Counted from the first letter of the stretch, positions 52,168-62,043 are shown. The stretch: 64,000 nucleotides of DNA from Tatumella punctata (GCF_039523735.1 NZ_BAAAFW010000091.1:1-64000); one strand, 5' to 3'. Notes: generated by a model not told the origin, from the letters alone. Translations and numbers: made by a program.

Positions 52168-52785
52168 GTGGAAGTTTACAGCACAGAACAGGAACAGACT
52201 AATGCTCTCAGACATTTCTTTACCAGTAATGGTAAGGCACTGGCAGCAGGATTAGTAATTGGTATCGCAGCCCTGGGTGGCTGGCGTTATTGGATGAGCC
52301 ATCAGGAAAGTAATGCCCTGGAGAGTTCAGCCCGTTACCAGCAACTGTCTGAGGCAATGAACGCTGATAAACCGGAAACACTGGAAGCCGTTGCGGCTTT
52401 TGTTAATCAGACTCAGGGTTCTTACGGCGCATTAGCCGCTATGGACCTGGCGAAGATTTATGCAGACACAGGTCATCCTGATAAAGCGGCTGTGCAGTTA
52501 CAGCAGGGCATTAAAGACAGCGATGATGCGAATCTTCAGGCGGTAATGCGCTTACGTCTGGCACGTTTGCAGTTGCAGCAGAATCAGGCTGATGATGCGC
52601 TAAAAACCCTCGACAGTATTAAAGGGGATAGCTGGACGGCTCTGTCTGCGGATATCCGCGGTGAGGCTTTGCTGAGCAAAGGCGATAAAGCCGGGGCCCG
52701 GGCAGCCTGGAGCAAAGGTATTGATTCTGATGCTTCACCTGCACTGAAACAAATGATGCAGATGAAATTAAATAATTTAAGCTAA
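52168..52785 (+). CDS. yfgM: YfgM, TPR-like inner membrane protein (ancillary SecYEG translocon subunit)
   Basis: Inner membrane protein with a periplasmic TPR-like domain; E. coli YfgM associates with PpiD at the Sec translocon. The 205-residue product has a short cytoplasmic N-terminus, one membrane segment (about 23-42, GKALAAGLVIGIAALGGWRYW), and a C-terminal helical repeat domain. The start is GTG 52168, preceded by GGAGTAGG. It lies between hisS and bamB, as in E. coli. Confidence 0.92.
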   Translation: MEVYSTEQEQTNALRHFFTSNGKALAAGLVIGIAALGGWRYWMSHQESNALESSARYQQLSEAMNADKPETLEAVAAFVNQTQGSYGALAAMDLAKIYADTGHPDKAAVQLQQGIKDSDDANLQAVMRLRLARLQLQQNQADDALKTLDSIKGDSWTALSADIRGEALLSKGDKAGARAAWSKGIDSDASPALKQMMQMKLNNLS

Positions 52786-52804
52786 GACGGTAAAGAGAGA
52801 GCGC

Positions 52805-53986
52805 ATGGAATTACGTAAATACCTGCTGCCGGGACTGTTTTCGGTCACTTTGCTCAGCGGTTGTTCGCTATTCAGTGGCGAAGAAGATGTGGTGAAAATG
52901 TCGCCACTGCCTAAAGTGGAAAATCAGTTCACGCCGGTTCAGGTGTGGGATAAATCGGTAGGAGACGGGGTGGGTGATTTCTATTCCAACCTTCACCCTG
53001 CATGGCAGGACAATACAGTCTATGCTGCCGATCGTTTTGGTATTGTTGAAGCACTGGATGCCGATACCGGTAAGCAGAAATGGAAGGTTGACCTTTCCAC
53101 CCGTACCGGATTCTTCTCTTCGAATATTTCGGCAATGCTGTCCGGGGGGATTACCGTTCAGGGTGGTCTGCTATACATCGGCAGTGAACACGGTGAAGTT
53201 TTTGCCCTGAATAGCAGTGACGGTTCAGTTGCATGGAAAGTGCCGGTTGCCGGTGAAGCTCTGTCGCACCCGGTGGTCAGCGACGGGCTGGTATTAATCC
53301 ATACCAGCAATGGCATCCTGCAGGCCCTTGACCAGAATACCGGCGCCAGTAAATGGATGGTCAATCTGGATGTGCCGGCACTGTCGTTACGCGGTGAATC
53401 CGCGCCAGCGGTTGCTTTTGGTGGCGCGATTGTCGGTGGTGATAACGGCCGTGTCAGTGCGGTCATTATGAACCAGGGCCAGATGATTTGGCAGCAGCGT
53501 ATTTCTCAGCCAGGCGGTGCAACCGAAATTGATCGCCTGAGTGATGTGGATGTAACGCCGGTTATTGTTAACGGCGTTGTTTACGCGCTGGCGTATAACG
53601 GTAACTTATCCGCGCTGGACTTGCGTTCAGGGCAAGTACTGTGGAAACGTGAAACCGGTGGCGTAAAAAATATTATTGTCGATAATGGCCGTATTTATCT
53701 GGTTGACCAGAACGATCGTGTCGATGCCGTCGCGACTGATGGTGGTGTTGCTATCTGGCGTCAAAGTGAATTACTGCACCGTAATCTGACTGCACCGGTA
53801 CTGTATGACGGTTATCTGGTCGTCGGTGATGCAGAGGGCTATCTGCACTGGATCAATACTGCTGATGGCCGCTTTGTTGCTCAGCAGAAAGCAGACAGTT
53901 CCGGTTTCCAGACCAACCCTATTGTTGCCGGAGATAAGCTGATTATTCAGGCGAAAAAAGGTGAGGTTTACGCGTTTAAGCGCTGA
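52805..53986 (+). CDS. bamB: Outer membrane assembly lipoprotein BamB
   Basis: Lipoprotein of the BAM complex that aids delivery of beta-barrel substrates to BamA. The 393-residue product has a lipobox LLSGC (Cys20) and an eight-bladed beta-propeller built from PQQ-like repeats (motifs such as LDADTGKQKWKV, LNSSDGSVAWKV, LDLRSGQVLWKR). It is 19 bp after yfgM, and a hairpin follows before der. Confidence 0.95.
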   Translation: MELRKYLLPGLFSVTLLSGCSLFSGEEDVVKMSPLPKVENQFTPVQVWDKSVGDGVGDFYSNLHPAWQDNTVYAADRFGIVEALDADTGKQKWKVDLSTRTGFFSSNISAMLSGGITVQGGLLYIGSEHGEVFALNSSDGSVAWKVPVAGEALSHPVVSDGLVLIHTSNGILQALDQNTGASKWMVNLDVPALSLRGESAPAVAFGGAIVGGDNGRVSAVIMNQGQMIWQQRISQPGGATEIDRLSDVDVTPVIVNGVVYALAYNGNLSALDLRSGQVLWKRETGGVKNIIVDNGRIYLVDQNDRVDAVATDGGVAIWRQSELLHRNLTAPVLYDGYLVVGDAEGYLHWINTADGRFVAQQKADSSGFQTNPIVAGDKLIIQAKKGEVYAFKR

Positions 53987-54025
53987 GTAACGGTTAAAAA
54001 TACGGTATAGAAATACCTGCTAATG

Positions 54026-54062
54026 ACGGCTCCTGTGATACAGGGGCCGTTTCGTTTTTCTT
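54026..54062 (+). terminator. Terminator between bamB and der
   Basis: CGGCTCCTGT pairs imperfectly with ACAGGGGCCG, followed by TTTCGTTTTTC. Confidence 0.7.
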
Positions 54063-54158
54063 CGACCTGAAGATTTTCTGCTGAATAGTCTGAACTCTGC
54101 ATCAGGAATCGTTATAATCTCCGGATTCGGTCGAAATTTTTTGTAATGAGGCTTTATT

Positions 54159-55646
54159 ATGGTACCTGTGGTCGCGCTTGTTGGACGCCCCAACGTAGGA
54201 AAATCCACTCTTTTTAACCGGTTAACGCGTACCCGCGATGCGCTTGTAGCGGATTTCCCTGGTCTGACACGTGATCGTAAGTACGGACGCGCAGAAGTTG
54301 AGGGCCAGGAATATATTGTTATTGATACCGGAGGTATCGATGGCATGGAAGAAGGCGTTGAAAACCGGATGGCTGCCCAGTCACTGATGGCCATCGAAGA
54401 GGCTGATATCGTCCTGTTCCTGGTCGATGCCCGCGCCGGGGTGATGCCTGCCGATGAACAGATTGCCCGGCATTTACGTACCCGTCAAAAACCTACCTTC
54501 CTGGTGGCGAACAAAACTGACGGCATGGACCCGGATAATGCCGTACTTGATTTCTACTCACTGGGAATGGGGGATATTCATCCGATTGCTGCAACCCATG
54601 GCCGCGGTGTGCATAACCTGCTGGAAGCGGTACTTGAGCCGTGGATGGAAACCCCGGAAATTGAAACTCTGACGGAAGAGCAGGAAAATGCGGCATACTG
54701 GGCCGCCCTGGAAGCCGAAGAGAATGACACCATTCCGGAAGATGAAGAAGACGACTTTGATCCGACGACCCTGCCGATCAAACTGGCAATTGTCGGCCGT
54801 CCGAACGTCGGTAAATCAACCCTGACTAACCGTATTCTCGGCGAAGATCGGGTGGTGGTTTATGATATGCCGGGTACCACCCGCGACAGTATTTATATTC
54901 CGATGGAACGTGATGATCGTGAATATATATTGATTGATACTGCCGGGGTTCGTAAACGCGGTAAAGTGACTGATACGGTAGAAAAATTCTCGGTCATCAA
55001 AACATTACAGGCAATTGAAGATGCTAACGTTGTCCTGCTGGTGATTGATGCTCATGAAGGTATTTCAGATCAGGATCTTTCTCTGCTGGGCTTTATCCTT
55101 AACAGTGGCCGTTCGCTGGTTATTGTCGTCAATAAATGGGATGGTCTTTCTCAGGAAATCAAAGAGGAAGTTAAAGAAGCCCTCGACTACCGGTTAGGGT
55201 TTATTGATTTTGCCCGTGTTCACTTTATTTCTGCCCTGCATGGCAGTGGTGTAGGTAATCTGTTTGAGTCAATTACCGAAGCCTACGACAGTTCGACCCG
55301 CCGGGTGAATACTTCACTGCTGACCCGTGTGATGAACATGGCTGCAGACGATCACCAGCCGCCACTGGTTCGCGGACGACGTGTAAAACTGAAATATGCT
55401 CATGCCGGTGGGTATAATCCCCCGATTGTGGTGATCCACGGGAATCAGGTAAAAGACCTGCCGGATTCTTATAAACGTTATCTGATGAACTATTTCCGCC
55501 GTTCACTGAATGTTATGGGCACACCGATCCGTATTCAGTTTAAGGAAGGGGATAACCCGTATGCAGGTAAGCGTAATTTACTGACGCCGACCCAGCAGCG
55601 TAAACGTCAGCGTCTGATGTCACATCTGAAAAAGAATAAGCGTTAA
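54159..55646 (+). CDS. der: GTPase Der (EngA)
   Basis: Essential double GTPase for 50S subunit assembly. The 495-residue product has two G domains: the first with GRPNVGKS (8-15), DTGG, NKTD; the second with GRPNVGKS near 212-219, DTAG, NKWD. An acidic linker (about 165-200) separates them, and a KH-like domain (about 385-490) ends the protein. Its terminator lies immediately behind. Confidence 0.97.
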   Translation: MVPVVALVGRPNVGKSTLFNRLTRTRDALVADFPGLTRDRKYGRAEVEGQEYIVIDTGGIDGMEEGVENRMAAQSLMAIEEADIVLFLVDARAGVMPADEQIARHLRTRQKPTFLVANKTDGMDPDNAVLDFYSLGMGDIHPIAATHGRGVHNLLEAVLEPWMETPEIETLTEEQENAAYWAALEAEENDTIPEDEEDDFDPTTLPIKLAIVGRPNVGKSTLTNRILGEDRVVVYDMPGTTRDSIYIPMERDDREYILIDTAGVRKRGKVTDTVEKFSVIKTLQAIEDANVVLLVIDAHEGISDQDLSLLGFILNSGRSLVIVVNKWDGLSQEIKEEVKEALDYRLGFIDFARVHFISALHGSGVGNLFESITEAYDSSTRRVNTSLLTRVMNMAADDHQPPLVRGRRVKLKYAHAGGYNPPIVVIHGNQVKDLPDSYKRYLMNYFRRSLNVMGTPIRIQFKEGDNPYAGKRNLLTPTQQRKRQRLMSHLKKNKR

Positions 55647-55655
55647 TTATCGGGA

Positions 55656-55681
55656 AAGAGGGCTGTTATGCCCTCTTTTTT
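55656..55681 (+). terminator. Terminator of der
   Basis: AGAGGGC pairs with GCCCTCT across TGTTAT, followed by a T-run. Confidence 0.88.
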
Positions 55682-55697
55682 GATCAGGAGAATGCAT

Positions 55698-55913
55698 ATG
55701 GCTTTGTTATGTTGTCACTGTCAGTCAGAGCTCACCACACAGGGGGAAGCTCTGCACTGCCCACGCTGTGGTATTGACTTCCGCAAGGTTGCTTACTGTC
55801 CTGAATGCCGTACACCGCTGCAGGTACTGAAAGCCTGCGGCGCGGTCGACTTCTTTTGCCAGCAGCATGGCCTGCTGTCATCCAGTCGGGTGCTCTGGCT
55901 GGCTGAGGCGTAA
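55698..55913 (+). CDS. yfgJ: YfgJ-like zinc-ribbon protein
   Basis: The 71-residue protein, related to E. coli YfgJ, has function unknown. Two CxxC pairs (CCHC, CPRC) form one probable zinc ribbon and CPEC with a later Cys-rich LKACGAVDFFCQQHG stretch a second metal site. I chose ATG 55698 (MALLCCHCQSEL), 7 bp behind AGGAG, over an ATG two codons earlier. Its last 36 bp overlap the end of the AraC-type gene on the other strand. Confidence 0.85.
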   Translation: MALLCCHCQSELTTQGEALHCPRCGIDFRKVAYCPECRTPLQVLKACGAVDFFCQQHGLLSSSRVLWLAEA

Positions 55914-56816
55914 GGCGGGGCCGGGTGGCTGCTCAGCACTGAGTGGCAGGTAAATATCCGTGATCAACTGATGCTCTGAAACCTGGTGTACAAAATTATG
56001 GTAGTGAAAATATAACGGGAAATCACGCAAGGTCTCCCCGCTGCCAGGCAGCCAGTCGCGATAGAGTGACTGCGCAATCCCGGTCAGCTGGTCGTGGGAT
56101 CCCCGGTGCCGGACTACCGCACAGCGGCCGCCCGGGATGGTACTGTTCAGGACACCATAACTATTATCTTCGGGGATGGGGGCCGTCACCTCGCCGCAAA
56201 TCTTAAAACGGAATCTCTGCGGGTCGCAGCATGCCGGATCATCCGGGGCAATACCAAATGTCCGGCTGCGGCTTACCGGCGATAAACCGGACGCTTTCCG
56301 CCAGGCAACAAACCGTGTCGCTGTTTCGTTAATTGCTTCCGGTGTTCCGCAGTGAGTCAGCATGGCTGTCTGTATATCCGCAACGCTAACAATCGTCACC
56401 TGTAACATGTTTTCTCTCCTCATCATCGGGGGGCGGGGCATACACTGATACCACCGCAGCCAGCCGGGCCGGTGACGAAATTCTCCGGGGGTCATTCCGA
56501 ACACCTGTTTAAAGGCACGGCTGAATGATTCAGCATGTGTAAACCCCGCATCCAGCGCGATATCAGTGATTTTCTGGTAAGGATTAAATGCCAGCCGGTA
56601 TGACGCATAACGCAGGCGCAGTAACTGAATATAGCGTCCGGGAGGGATCCCCGCATAGGCTGTAAACTGGCGGTGAAAATGGAAAGGCGAAGAACAGGCC
56701 ACTTTGCTGAGGTTTTCCAGCAGCAGCGGCTCGCAAAGATGACTGTCGATATATTCCAGCACCCGGGTCAGGCGTTTATGGTAGTCAGTGGTATAACGTT
56801 GTTTGTCTGTCAGCAT
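55878..56816 (-). CDS. AraC-family regulator with GyrI-like effector domain
   Basis: Transcription regulator of unknown target. The 312-residue product has two N-terminal AraC helix-turn-helix motifs (about 12-115; LSKVACSSPFHFHRQFTAYAG and ITDIALDAGFTHAESFSRAFKQVFGMTPGEFR) and a GyrI-like/AraC effector-binding domain (about 135-300), the arrangement of Rob-type proteins. It sits between yfgJ and xseA, which are adjacent in E. coli, and overlaps yfgJ by 36 bp, so it appears to be an insertion. AGGAGAAAATGCC precedes the ATG at 56816. The target cannot be inferred from context. Confidence 0.85.
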   Translation of the reverse strand: MLTDKQRYTTDYHKRLTRVLEYIDSHLCEPLLLENLSKVACSSPFHFHRQFTAYAGIPPGRYIQLLRLRYASYRLAFNPYQKITDIALDAGFTHAESFSRAFKQVFGMTPGEFRHRPGWLRWYQCMPRPPMMRRENMLQVTIVSVADIQTAMLTHCGTPEAINETATRFVAWRKASGLSPVSRSRTFGIAPDDPACCDPQRFRFKICGEVTAPIPEDNSYGVLNSTIPGGRCAVVRHRGSHDQLTGIAQSLYRDWLPGSGETLRDFPLYFHYHNFVHQVSEHQLITDIYLPLSAEQPPGPALRLSQPEHPTG

Positions 56817-56892
56817 GGCATTTTCTCCTGTCGGTGGAGTATGCCGCGGGGCCTGGGGATTGTCCTGACCGATCTTGCTGAGTTAACCGCAG

Positions 56893-58290
56893 TTATGACT
56901 GACTGGCCGGACCGGAGGAAGGCTTACGCGTTTTTTTTGCCGGGCTGACCGGCATTGTTGCGGTGACCTCACTTTCCACCCAGCCATCGTTCAGACGGGT
57001 GCGAAGGGTATCACCGCGTTGTAACTGGCGGGTATTTTTGATGACATCACCGTTACTGCTGGTAGTAACACTGAACCCCCGTGCAAGGGTTGCCAGCGGG
57101 CTGGCACTTTCCAGCTGTACCGCCAGCGTGCCAAATCTCTGCCGGCTGCCATTAAGCTGTTTTTCCATCGCTTGCCTCAGCCGGTAGTGAACCAGACTCA
57201 GGTCCTGTGCCGCCTGATAAAGCAGTGGCTGTGGCTGGTGGCGTTGTAAACGCTGTGACAACTGTTCAAAGCGCAGGTTGTGTTTCTGTAACTGCTGCTG
57301 TAACGCCGCCTGCAGCTGACGCTGCTGTTGCAGTAACAGGTTTTGTTGTCTTGTCAGACGTAATTGCGGATGTTGCTGATGAAGGCGGTGCTGTAACTGA
57401 CTGAAACTACGCTGACGACGGGCCAGGTAGTAATCCATCGCCATTTCCATCTGCTGTTGTGCTGACAGCAACTGGCGAAGCAGTTCTGTCTGATTACGGC
57501 TAATCAGCTCTGCGGCGGCTGACGGCGTCGGTGCCCGCAGATCAGCGACAAAATCACAGATAGTGATATCGGTTTCGTGGCCTACGGCGCTGACGACCGG
57601 TAATCTGCTGGCGAATATGGCTCTGGCAACCCGCTCGTCATTAAAACACCATAAATCTTCAAGGGAACCGCCACCGCGTCCGACAATTAATATGTCGCAC
57701 TCATTACGCTGGTTTGCCAGTTCAATCGCCCGGACTATGGCCGGTACCGCCTCATTACCCTGAACAGCAGTGGGGTAAATAATCACCGGTAATGAGGGAT
57801 CCCTGCGGCGCAGTACCTGCAGGATATCGTGCAGAGCGGCACCGGTCGCCGACGTAATTACCCCGACCTGACGGGCCGGTGAGGGCAGTGGCTGTTTATA
57901 CTCCGCGGCAAACAAGCCCTCCGCCTGCAGACGGCTTTTCAGCTCGGTGAACTGTTGTTGCAGCAGACCTTCACCCGCTGGCTGCATACTCTCGACAATC
58001 AGCTGATAATCACCACGCGGGTCATACAGGGTAACCGAGGCGCGAACCAGGACCTGTTGTCCGTTCTGCGGACGAAATGAGACCCGCTGATTACTGCTGC
58101 GGAACATGGCACTGCGCACCTGAGCATTGTCATCTTTCAGGGTAAAGTACCAGTGCCCTGACGATGGCCGGGTAAAGTTGGATATCTCGGCTGTCAGCCA
58201 GATACGCCCCATTTCATGCTCCAGCAATTTGCGGACCGTTGTATTCAGGCGGCTGACAGAGAAAATTGTGGCGTTTTCGTCGTGCAACAT
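56893..58290 (-). CDS. xseA: Exodeoxyribonuclease VII large subunit
   Basis: Large subunit of the nuclease that degrades single-stranded DNA from both ends, with XseB. The 465-residue product has an N-terminal OB fold (about 1-105), a nuclease core (about 130-285; GVITSATGAALHDILQVLRRR and DILIVGRGGGSLEDLWCFNDE), and a long glutamine-rich coiled coil (about 285-385) as in the family. It is a little longer than E. coli XseA. Divergent from guaB. The small-subunit gene is not in the window. Confidence 0.95.
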   Translation of the reverse strand: MLHDENATIFSVSRLNTTVRKLLEHEMGRIWLTAEISNFTRPSSGHWYFTLKDDNAQVRSAMFRSSNQRVSFRPQNGQQVLVRASVTLYDPRGDYQLIVESMQPAGEGLLQQQFTELKSRLQAEGLFAAEYKQPLPSPARQVGVITSATGAALHDILQVLRRRDPSLPVIIYPTAVQGNEAVPAIVRAIELANQRNECDILIVGRGGGSLEDLWCFNDERVARAIFASRLPVVSAVGHETDITICDFVADLRAPTPSAAAELISRNQTELLRQLLSAQQQMEMAMDYYLARRQRSFSQLQHRLHQQHPQLRLTRQQNLLLQQQRQLQAALQQQLQKHNLRFEQLSQRLQRHQPQPLLYQAAQDLSLVHYRLRQAMEKQLNGSRQRFGTLAVQLESASPLATLARGFSVTTSSNGDVIKNTRQLQRGDTLRTRLNDGWVESEVTATMPVSPAKKTRKPSSGPASQS

Positions 58291-58402
58291 GTGATGAAGA
58301 TCAAATAATAAATCAGCGGGTTAATCAACCGATACTACAGTGACGTGAATAAGTATCAAGACTTTTTTATAAAAAAAGCTGGAGGCAAGCGTCCTGCCCC
58401 TG

Positions 58403-58408
58403 TATAAT
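58403..58408 (+). promoter_or_regulatory. Candidate -10 of guaBA
   Basis: A consensus TATAAT lies about 42 bp before guaB. A short AT-rich palindrome (TTTTTTATAAAAAAA, about 58364-58378) lies just upstream. No clear -35 or PurR box was identified. Confidence 0.5.
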
Positions 58409-58449
58409 TCCGCTGCAATATTTTATCACTCCCAGGCCGAGATATTGCT

Positions 58450-59916
58450 ATGCTAAGAATCATTAAAGAAGCCCTCACGTTTGACGATGTTTTACTCGTT
58501 CCTGCACACTCTACCGTCCTGCCGAACACCGCAGAACTTGGTACCCGACTGACAAAAAATATCCGTCTGAATATCCCGATGGTTTCCGCTGCCATGGATA
58601 CCGTGACCGAAGCCCGTCTGGCGATTGCGCTGGCACAGGAAGGTGGTCTGGGCTTTATTCATAAGAATATGACCATTGAACGTCAGGCTGAAGAAGTTCG
58701 TAAGGTGAAGAAGTATGAAAGTGGCGTGGTCGTTGATCCGCAAACTGTACTGCCTTCCACCACGCTGCTTGAAGTTAAACGTCTGACTGAAGCGAATGGT
58801 TTTGCCGGTTATCCTGTCGTCAATGTCGATAAGCAACTGGTCGGCATCATTACCGGTCGTGATGTACGTTTTGTGACCGATCTGAATCAGCCGGTTTCTG
58901 CGGTTATGACTCCGAAAGAGCGTCTGGTTACTGTTAAAGAAAACGACTCCCGTGAAGTGGTTCTGCAAAAGATGCACGAAAAGCGTATCGAAAAAGCGCT
59001 GGTGGTTGACGATGCGTTCCATCTGCAGGGCATGATCACGGTGAAAGACTTCCAGAAAGCCGAACGTAAGCCTAATGCCTGTAAAGACAGTCATGGCCGC
59101 CTGCGGGTCGGTGCCGCGGTGGGTGCCGGTGCCGGTAATGAAGAACGTGTTGATGCGCTGGTGGCTGCCGGTGTTGATGTGCTGTTGATTGACTCTTCCC
59201 ACGGCCATTCTGAAGGTGTATTACAGCGTATTCGTAATACCCGCGAAAAATACCCTGACCTGGAAATCATTGGCGGTAACGTGGCTACGGCAGCAGGGGC
59301 TAAAGCTCTGGCCGATGCCGGTGTCAGCGCGGTTAAAGTCGGTATTGGTCCTGGCTCTATCTGTACTACCCGTATTGTGACCGGCGTCGGTGTTCCGCAG
59401 ATCAGTGCGGTATCGGATGCGGTGGATGCACTGGAAGGTACCGGTATTCCTGTGATTGCTGACGGCGGGATCCGTTTCTCTGGTGATATCGCCAAAGCGA
59501 TTGCTGCCGGTGCATCCTGTGTGATGGTCGGTTCAATGCTGGCGGGGACCGACGAGTCTCCGGGAGAAATTGAACTGTATCAGGGCCGTTCGTTCAAGTC
59601 TTACCGTGGTATGGGTTCACTGGGTGCGATGTCTAAAGGTTCTTCTGATCGTTACTTCCAGTCGGATAATGCGGCGGATAAACTGGTTCCTGAAGGCATT
59701 GAAGGCCGTGTGGCTTATAAAGGCCATCTGAAAGCGATCATTCATCAGCAGATGGGTGGCCTGCGGTCATGTATGGGCCTGACCGGTTGTCAGACAATCG
59801 ATGAACTGCGTACCAGGGCTGAATTTGTCCGTATCAGTGGTGCCGGGATTTCTGAAAGTCACGTACATGATGTGACTATTACCAAAGAAGCACCGAACTA
59901 CCGTACCGGATCTTAA
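58450..59916 (+). CDS. guaB: Inosine-5'-monophosphate dehydrogenase
   Basis: Oxidises IMP to XMP with NAD, the first committed step to GMP. The 488-residue product has two CBS domains inserted in the barrel (about 93-205) and the catalytic Cys305 in GIGPGSICTTRIVTG, plus the flap region. Length and key positions equal E. coli GuaB. guaA follows 66 bp downstream in the guaBA operon. Confidence 0.98.
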   Translation: MLRIIKEALTFDDVLLVPAHSTVLPNTAELGTRLTKNIRLNIPMVSAAMDTVTEARLAIALAQEGGLGFIHKNMTIERQAEEVRKVKKYESGVVVDPQTVLPSTTLLEVKRLTEANGFAGYPVVNVDKQLVGIITGRDVRFVTDLNQPVSAVMTPKERLVTVKENDSREVVLQKMHEKRIEKALVVDDAFHLQGMITVKDFQKAERKPNACKDSHGRLRVGAAVGAGAGNEERVDALVAAGVDVLLIDSSHGHSEGVLQRIRNTREKYPDLEIIGGNVATAAGAKALADAGVSAVKVGIGPGSICTTRIVTGVGVPQISAVSDAVDALEGTGIPVIADGGIRFSGDIAKAIAAGASCVMVGSMLAGTDESPGEIELYQGRSFKSYRGMGSLGAMSKGSSDRYFQSDNAADKLVPEGIEGRVAYKGHLKAIIHQQMGGLRSCMGLTGCQTIDELRTRAEFVRISGAGISESHVHDVTITKEAPNYRTGS

Positions 59917-59982
59917 TTTCTTTCTGTTTCCCGCGCCTGGCTGATCGCCGGGCGCTCTGTAATTTTTGCCTGGAACACTGTA

Positions 59983-61563
59983 ATGACGACGGAAAATATT
60001 CATAAACATCGTATCCTGATCCTTGATTTCGGATCTCAGTACACTCAGCTGGTGGCACGTCGTGTGCGTGAGCTGGGCGTATACTGTGAGCTGTGGGCCT
60101 GGGATGTCACCGAAGAACAAATCCGCCAGTTTAACCCTAACGGCATTATCCTTTCCGGGGGGCCGGAAAGTACCACCGAACAAAACAGCCCGCGTGCTCC
60201 TGAGTATGTATTTACTGCCGGTGTTCCGGTTCTGGGTGTTTGTTATGGTATGCAAACCATGGCAATGCAGTTGGGGGGGCAGGTTCAGGGCTCGTCTGAG
60301 CGTGAATTTGGTTTTGCTCAGGTTGAAATTACCTCAGACAGTGCGCTGGTGAAGGGGATTCAGGATAGCCTGAACCAGGCGGGTGCGCCGCTGCTGGATG
60401 TCTGGATGAGTCACGGCGATAAAGTGACTGCGATCCCTGATGACTTTGTCACGGTAGCCAGTACCGAAACCTGTCCGTTTGCCATTATGGCGAATGAAGA
60501 AAAACGTTTTTATGGCGTACAGTTTCACCCGGAAGTTACCCATACCCGTCAGGGCCAGGAACTGCTGAAACGCTTTGTCCTGGATATTTGTCAGTGCGAA
60601 GCCCTGTGGACGCCGGCTAAAATCATCGATGATGCTGTGGCCCGCCTCAGTGAACAGGTAGGGGATGACCATGTGATCCTTGGTCTGTCAGGCGGTGTTG
60701 ATTCTTCTGTGACTGCCCTGTTACTGCACCGTGCTATCGGCTCACGTCTGACCTGTGTATTTGTCGATAATGGTCTGTTACGTCTGAACGAAGCTGAGCA
60801 GGTGATGGAAATGTTCGGTGACCAGTTCGGGCTGAACATTGTACATGTCAATGCCGAAAAGCGTTTCCTGGATGCACTGGCAGGTATTGATGAGCCTGAA
60901 GCGAAACGTAAAACTATCGGCCGCGTATTTGTTGAAGTTTTCGACGAAGAAGCGCTGAAACTGAATAACGTGAAATGGCTGGCTCAGGGGACTATCTACC
61001 CGGATGTTATTGAATCAGCGGCCTCTGCTACCGGTAAAGCGCATGTGATTAAGTCACACCACAATGTGGGCGGCTTGCCGAAAGAAATGAAGATGGGTCT
61101 GGTTGAGCCACTGAAAGAGCTGTTTAAAGATGAAGTGCGCAAAATCGGTCTCGAACTGGGTCTGCCGTACGATATGCTGTACCGTCATCCGTTCCCGGGA
61201 CCTGGTCTGGGTGTCCGTGTACTGGGTGAAGTGAAAAAAGAGTACTGTGATCTGCTGCGCCGTGCCGATGCTATCTTTATTGAAGAACTGCACAAAGCTG
61301 ATCTGTATAACAAAGTCAGCCAGGCCTTTACTGTATTCCTGCCGGTACGTTCGGTCGGTGTGATGGGTGATGGCCGTAAGTACGACTGGGTGGTATCTCT
61401 GCGTGCTGTCGAAACTATCGACTTTATGACAGCTCACTGGGCACACCTGCCGTATGATTTCCTCGGCCGTGTATCTAACCGCATCATCAATGAAGTCGAT
61501 GGTATTTCGCGTGTCGTATACGATATCAGCGGTAAACCACCGGCCACCATTGAGTGGGAATGA
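59983..61563 (+). CDS. guaA: GMP synthase (glutamine-hydrolysing)
   Basis: Aminates XMP to GMP. The 526-residue product has a class I glutaminase domain (about 8-205; nucleophile Cys87 in LGVCYGMQ, His-x-Glu in FHPEVTHT), an ATP-pyrophosphatase domain with LSGGVDSS, and a C-terminal dimerisation domain. The start is ATG 59983 (MTTENIHKHR), one residue longer than in E. coli. A strong terminator ends the operon. Confidence 0.98.
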   Translation: MTTENIHKHRILILDFGSQYTQLVARRVRELGVYCELWAWDVTEEQIRQFNPNGIILSGGPESTTEQNSPRAPEYVFTAGVPVLGVCYGMQTMAMQLGGQVQGSSEREFGFAQVEITSDSALVKGIQDSLNQAGAPLLDVWMSHGDKVTAIPDDFVTVASTETCPFAIMANEEKRFYGVQFHPEVTHTRQGQELLKRFVLDICQCEALWTPAKIIDDAVARLSEQVGDDHVILGLSGGVDSSVTALLLHRAIGSRLTCVFVDNGLLRLNEAEQVMEMFGDQFGLNIVHVNAEKRFLDALAGIDEPEAKRKTIGRVFVEVFDEEALKLNNVKWLAQGTIYPDVIESAASATGKAHVIKSHHNVGGLPKEMKMGLVEPLKELFKDEVRKIGLELGLPYDMLYRHPFPGPGLGVRVLGEVKKEYCDLLRRADAIFIEELHKADLYNKVSQAFTVFLPVRSVGVMGDGRKYDWVVSLRAVETIDFMTAHWAHLPYDFLGRVSNRIINEVDGISRVVYDISGKPPATIEWE

Positions 61564-61611
61564 TTTCGCGTCTGGCAACAGCCTGCACGTAAAAGCAGTA
61601 AAGTACCTCTA

Positions 61612-61636
61612 AGCCCGCGTCACTGCGGGCTTTTTT
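61612..61636 (+). terminator. Terminator of guaBA
   Basis: AGCCCGC pairs with GCGGGCT across GTCACT, followed by six T. Confidence 0.92.
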
Positions 61637-61664
61637 GTGTCTGGCAGCGATTAGTAACGGGAAG

Positions 61665-61748
61665 TGATCCTACCCGCGTAATATCGGTAAGTTTCAAGGT
61701 CGTTGTCTGACCTTACACGCAATAGTGGGCATACGATTAAGTGAGTAA
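61665..61748. repeat. Two nested IS3-type terminal repeats
   Basis: TGATCCTACCCGCGTAATAT at 61665 and TGACCTTACACGCAATAGTG at 61708 both resemble IS3-group inverted-repeat starts (TGATCTTACCC...AATA). They lie 43 bp apart in the same direction, as if one element end was left by, or inserted beside, another. Confidence 0.55.
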
Positions 61749-61769
61749 ACTTTCAGCCAGAGGTGACTC

Positions 61770-62043
61770 ATGGCAAAAGCGACATCAACCAGCAAGAAGC
61801 CCCGTAAACAAACACACACCTGAATTCCTCGATGCAGCCCGGCGTGGCTGCTGCCCGCCAGCTCAGTCTTTACGAATCGCTGTTCTGTACCCGGCGCAGT
61901 AAGTAACAGCAACAAATCACTTCTTCAGAAGGTGAAAATGAACTGGCCGCAAAAAATGCCCGGTTAAAGCGGCAACGGACAGAACGGGATGAGGAACTGG
62001 CTATTCTCCAAAAGACCGCGACAGACTTCGCGAAGCGCCTGAA
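61770..62043 (+). pseudogene. IS3-family orfA remnant
   Basis: Helix-turn-helix subunit of the transposase. ATG 61770 opens MAKATSTSKKPRKQ, but a small insertion shifts the frame after codon 14 and a stop follows three codons later. Further on, short in-frame runs of the expected sequence (VAAARQLSLYES, ENELAAKNARLKRQ, RDEELAILQK) are seen with a deletion between them. It is not expected to make a working protein. Confidence 0.8.
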
